A stretch of DNA of 64,000 bases, taken from NCBI RefSeq assembly GCF_037975245.1, contig NC_092582.1, positions 12,130,001 to 12,194,000 of the forward strand, written 5' to 3'. The DNA is from Apostichopus japonicus (lineage: Eukaryota; Echinodermata; Holothuroidea; Aspidochirotida; Stichopodidae). The translations under genes and the position numbers were made by a program. Under the pieces are notes generated by a model. That model saw only the letters and a program-made list of their open reading frames with translations. It searched no databases and was not told where the DNA came from. Positions 60,894-64,000 of this stretch are shown here, one piece after another (within the stretch, counting starts at the first letter, position 1; the number at the start of each line of letters is the position of its first letter).

Positions 60894-61895
60894 GTAAAGA
60901 ATTAGCTGGACTTGGTCCAACGTGGTCGGATTGCTTGTAAAACTTAGCAGTGTGAGGCCAAATGTTTTCTGGTTATGTTACAGTTTGTTCATTCTCCTCC
61001 ATTTCAGAATATTTTGGAGACCTGTGAAAGTTACAGAGCTTTCCTTTTTTAAGCTGTTTTTAAAGAGCCGGGAATGGGGTAAGGGGGGGGAGGGGGTTAG
61101 GGTTGAAAATGGACAAGATTAGTCAACTCGAAACACAAAGTAAATGGTATGGATTGAGTTAATCTTTGTTATGACCCTCTCCTCTGAGAAAAGTTATCTG
61201 AAATTTTCAAACTGTTTCCAAACAATATAATCAATTTGGAATTTTTATTGTCTTGGGAATGATTGTATCTCCTAGCCTACACGGAACTTGATTTTGCCAT
61301 TAGCATAGTCTACTTCTGTATCAATGTGTAGTCATTACACTCTCCTCAACTCTCTCCACCCCCGAAGATTCCGCTTCTGTACAAACTTTTGTTTGCTATT
61401 TCCTGAGTCAAACTAGGCTCTGAGTAACAGCAGAAAGCCACCCGCAATAGCAAAGCCTGCTCCATGAAAATGAAAAGAAAATAACAGCGGTTGTAAAAGT
61501 ATGTTTGACTGGAATAATTGCTAGTCTTGATGCGACTTGCCGACTCCAAATCAGATTTATGGATTTGGATTAAGGCATAGTAGGGGATGTTTGCTTTCTA
61601 ACATGTATGTGCACTAATAATGTTGACATTCAGCGATAAAGTTCCCATAATATTCTTTTTGATGTCTGACCCCAAGGGCAAGGTTACCCACCTGGGAGAT
61701 GTGTTTCATTATTGACCTTGGAAACCAGGGTCTTTTGGCTAATGTAAATCCTTAGAAAAGCTACCAGTTGAAACTGTGGGAAAAATTTCCCCTAGAGATC
61801 ATTCATGAAAGTCATAATTGAGTTTTCTATTTGTATGTCTTGAAGGTTCAGCAACACACTTTACTACTGGGTTAGCGGGAAGCGGGATTGTCACC
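60894..61895 (+). other. Intron of the adducin gene, proximal part
   Basis: Begins with the donor at 60894. It holds a poly-G run near 61085 and no other recognised feature. The exon normally following in adducin (neck start, VRTLASAG-like) was not found. Confidence 0.5.
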
Positions 61896-62279
61896 ATTCT
61901 GGACAAGGGCGTAGGAACCGGGGGGGGGGCTGGGGGGCACCAGCCCCCCAATGAAAAATGTGGAGGGGCGGAAGTATCATTCCGCCCCCCCGCTCCGCAA
62001 GTCAGAAAACCCCTTTTTCATTTCCAAATGAGAAAAAAAATCTCATTTGGAGCACCAAATTGCATCTAAGGCCAGGTGAAAATACAAAATTAAGTTTACA
62101 AAAAGGAGTGGGTGTTGAAGTGTGCTATATTGCACCAAATTGCATCTGAGGCCACCTGGAAATGCAAAAAATTCCAAAGGGGAGGGGGACACCCCCTCCC
62201 CTTAGACCCCACCCCCAGGCCGGCCATCAGTCTTCAGCCCCCCCACTCAAAAATACCTTCCTACGCCACTGATTCTGGA
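61896..62279. mobile_element. hAT-like MITE, 368 bp, with 8-bp TSD
   Basis: ATTCTGGA is duplicated exactly at 61896-61903 and 62272-62279. The element (61904-62271) starts CAAGGGCGTAGGAA and ends as the complement of CAGTGGCGTAGGAA. Ends of CAGTGGCGTAG type with an 8-bp duplication are common in hAT MITEs of marine invertebrates. The interior is G/C-run rich and contains the word caccaaattgcatct twice (62054 and 62133). It lies in the adducin intron. Confidence 0.85.
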
Positions 62280-62337
62280 CAATGTGATCCGGGGCGGTGA
62301 TTTGTTTCAAATATTGATGGGGTACATTTGCTTGGGT

Positions 62338-63026
62338 GCAGGCGCGTAGCAATTTTCATCCCCCAAATTGTTCTCGCGCTTTGTGATATTTTGTATATTA
62401 CTATCTAAGCGGAGCGCCACCATCGTTTGGCACGCAGCGTACAAGAAAATTTCTGGTTTTGATAGCCCCCAGATCACCGAAAATGGCACTTCTCAGGCTT
62501 GAAAATGACCAACCAGATGAACACTTTTGCCTGAGAACCAAGTTTTTTCCACATAGTTTTTTTTTTCATCCATTACCTATTTTAAGATTGACACCAGTCA
62601 CACATCATGTTGGACCTCATTGCATCTCCTGTGGATCATTGCTTTTGTAGGTAATACTACGTAACGGCCCACAATACCCGTCAGCCCCACTTTTCGAGGC
62701 CCATTATTTGTTCAGAATTTGAATAAACAAATTCTCTTCAAACATGCCCATAATGTTGCACAAAATATCATCTATGGACAACCAATATAGAAAAAAAACC
62801 TTCAACCCCTAACAGACCGGTCAAAATTGCACGAGTAGAGGGAAGTATGATGAAGAATGTTGGTCAGGGAATTTTTCGAAAATTCAGACACAGTTAATTT
62901 ATTGGTGAACAAATATTAACACCTCTTATAACAGCTACTATAAAACTTCGATATCATAAAAAAAAATACAAAAAAAAAAAATTGAGGGGGGCGGTCTCCC
63001 CCTTCGCCCCCTGGCTACGCTCCTGC
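62338..63026. mobile_element. Possible second MITE with GCGTAGC ends
   Basis: The left end GCAGGCGCGTAGC (about 62338) mirrors the right end, complement GCAGGAGCGTAGC (about 63026). No target duplication could be found. The interior has no coding motif. It lies in the same adducin intron. Confidence 0.45.
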
Positions 63027-63115
63027 GGTTAGAAATCTTGTAGGAAACAGGCCAAATGGAAACCCAGTGATTATGCGTCATCCACAACTCTTCTCTCTGG
63101 TTACATTTTTCACAG

Positions 63116-63223
63116 TGGGTAGGTGACAAGGACCCCAAGAGTGGTGATGCAGTCGCTATCACCGATCCACAACATTTTGCAAGACAGGGACAAGATCATA
63201 AGGAGTACAAGAAGAAGGTTTAA
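63116..63223 (+). other. Possible adducin tail exon
   Basis: After tacatttttcacag a frame of 35 codons runs to TAA at 63221-63223. It contains AVAITDPQHFARQG and DHKEYKKKV, which resembles the adducin tail-region pattern (x-P-x-x-F-x-P-x-x-x-x-x-K-E followed by basic residues). The intervening neck exons are not seen, and the 3' end lacks a good donor, so this may be a degenerate exon or a chance resemblance. Confidence 0.35.
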
Positions 63224-64000
63224 ACTACGTTGATGACGTTATACACTGTTATTTCTAATTGATTGTTTTATTTTTGTTATTTGTCACCACTTTCTCCTTC
63301 CTCTCACTTCTTTCCCATTTTTTCGCCTTTCCCCTAATTCGGTCTTCCGAGGAGTGAATGATGTATCTGGTATGTTATAGAAATAGTGGTAAAAAAGAAA
63401 GATAATGTAAAAGTGTATCAGTGGGTGTTGCCCTGGATTCGTTGAAGCGGACTCCCCACGTAGGTAGGGTTCTCCCCTTGTAGGGAGCGGACTCCCCATT
63501 TAGGGAGCCATTTCCACATGTAGGGAGGGTTCACCTAAGAAAGGTTTTTAAGTTGTGCTATTTACTACTTTTGTATTTTTATGGTAGGTTGAAGCGGATG
63601 GGTGTATATTTCCTCACGCCCCCTACCCCCTTCCCACCCAGGATCATTTTACACACAGCAGACCCTTAGCAAGCCTCAAAAATTTGCTGTGAGAACTTTA
63701 AACATTCTTAAATCTCTCCTCCTTAGTATCACTATTCAATGTCCTCTTAGTGTTATGTTATGTGTCTTCTTAGTGCTATGTTATGTGTTCTGTCATTCTG
63801 ACATCTTTGATAGATGTCCCAAAGAGTGTCTGCCGGTGAAGTTTCCGTAACCATATTACCCAGAAATGAAAAATTGATGAGGTCACACCTGCATCCAACA
63901 GAACGAGGCATTTAGCACTCATGCCACATGCTCCTTGCAGCTGGTGCCAGGACTGCGGTGGCAAAAGGCATGAATTTTTAATGCCTCATCCTTAATGGCA
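63224..64000. other. Non-coding stretch with imperfect GTAGGGAGCGGACTCCCC repeats
   Basis: At 63440-63535 the words gcggactccccac, gtagggagcggactcccc and gtagggagggttca recur as a short imperfect tandem. The rest shows no recognised gene up to the window edge. Confidence 0.5.

Overview
This is eukaryotic nuclear DNA. It is AT-rich, with exons separated by consensus GT..AG introns, many retrotransposon and DNA-transposon remnants, and a long satellite array. The mixture of a DIRS element, L1/Tx1-like and CR1/L2-like LINEs, hAT-like MITEs and one recognisable adducin exon fits a marine invertebrate, perhaps a deuterostome such as an echinoderm. That taxonomic placement is inference only.

Layout. 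(1) 1-22334 is a head-to-tail satellite of about 135.6 monomers of 165 bp, running off the left edge; its last third carries a higher-order repeat. (2) 22335-31000 is a retroelement graveyard: a CR1/L2-like 3' end fused to the satellite edge, a minus-strand L1/Tx1-like ORF2 remnant, a minus-strand DIRS-type element (RT, RNase H, tyrosine recombinase), then two plus-strand CR1/L2-like copies head to tail. (3) 30900-32200 holds (TA)n tracts, two copies of an unnamed dispersed repeat (Rep-A here) and a tRNA-like Pol III unit. (4) 34526-38649 holds an intron-containing DD35E integrase gene of the Ginger/GIN/KRBA2 kind. It is broken by nonsense and frameshift changes and apparently by a hAT-like MITE in its first exon. 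(5) 38650-53200 is mostly non-coding, with a 136-bp tandem repeat, a TTAA-flanked inverted-repeat element, a hAT-like element containing a third Rep-A copy, a foldback element, LINE fragments, a possible transposase fragment, a solo LTR and a few unassigned splice-bounded open stretches. (6) 53200-58300 is the most complete LINE (minus strand; ORF1 with CCHC knuckles, endonuclease, RT), interrupted by a plus-strand LINE fragment of another family. (7) 60651-64000 holds one clear adducin exon and a possible second, with two MITEs between them.

The only confident host gene is adducin, a spectrin-actin skeleton protein, and its exon carries two compensating one-base indels. Almost every coding remnant has frameshifts, so genuine decay and uncorrected long-read indels both have to be considered. 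The most notable signals are Pol III-type A and B boxes in every satellite monomer, the satellite higher-order repeat, a 3'-UTR hairpin with compensatory changes shared by five LINE copies, and the MITE inside an integrase exon.
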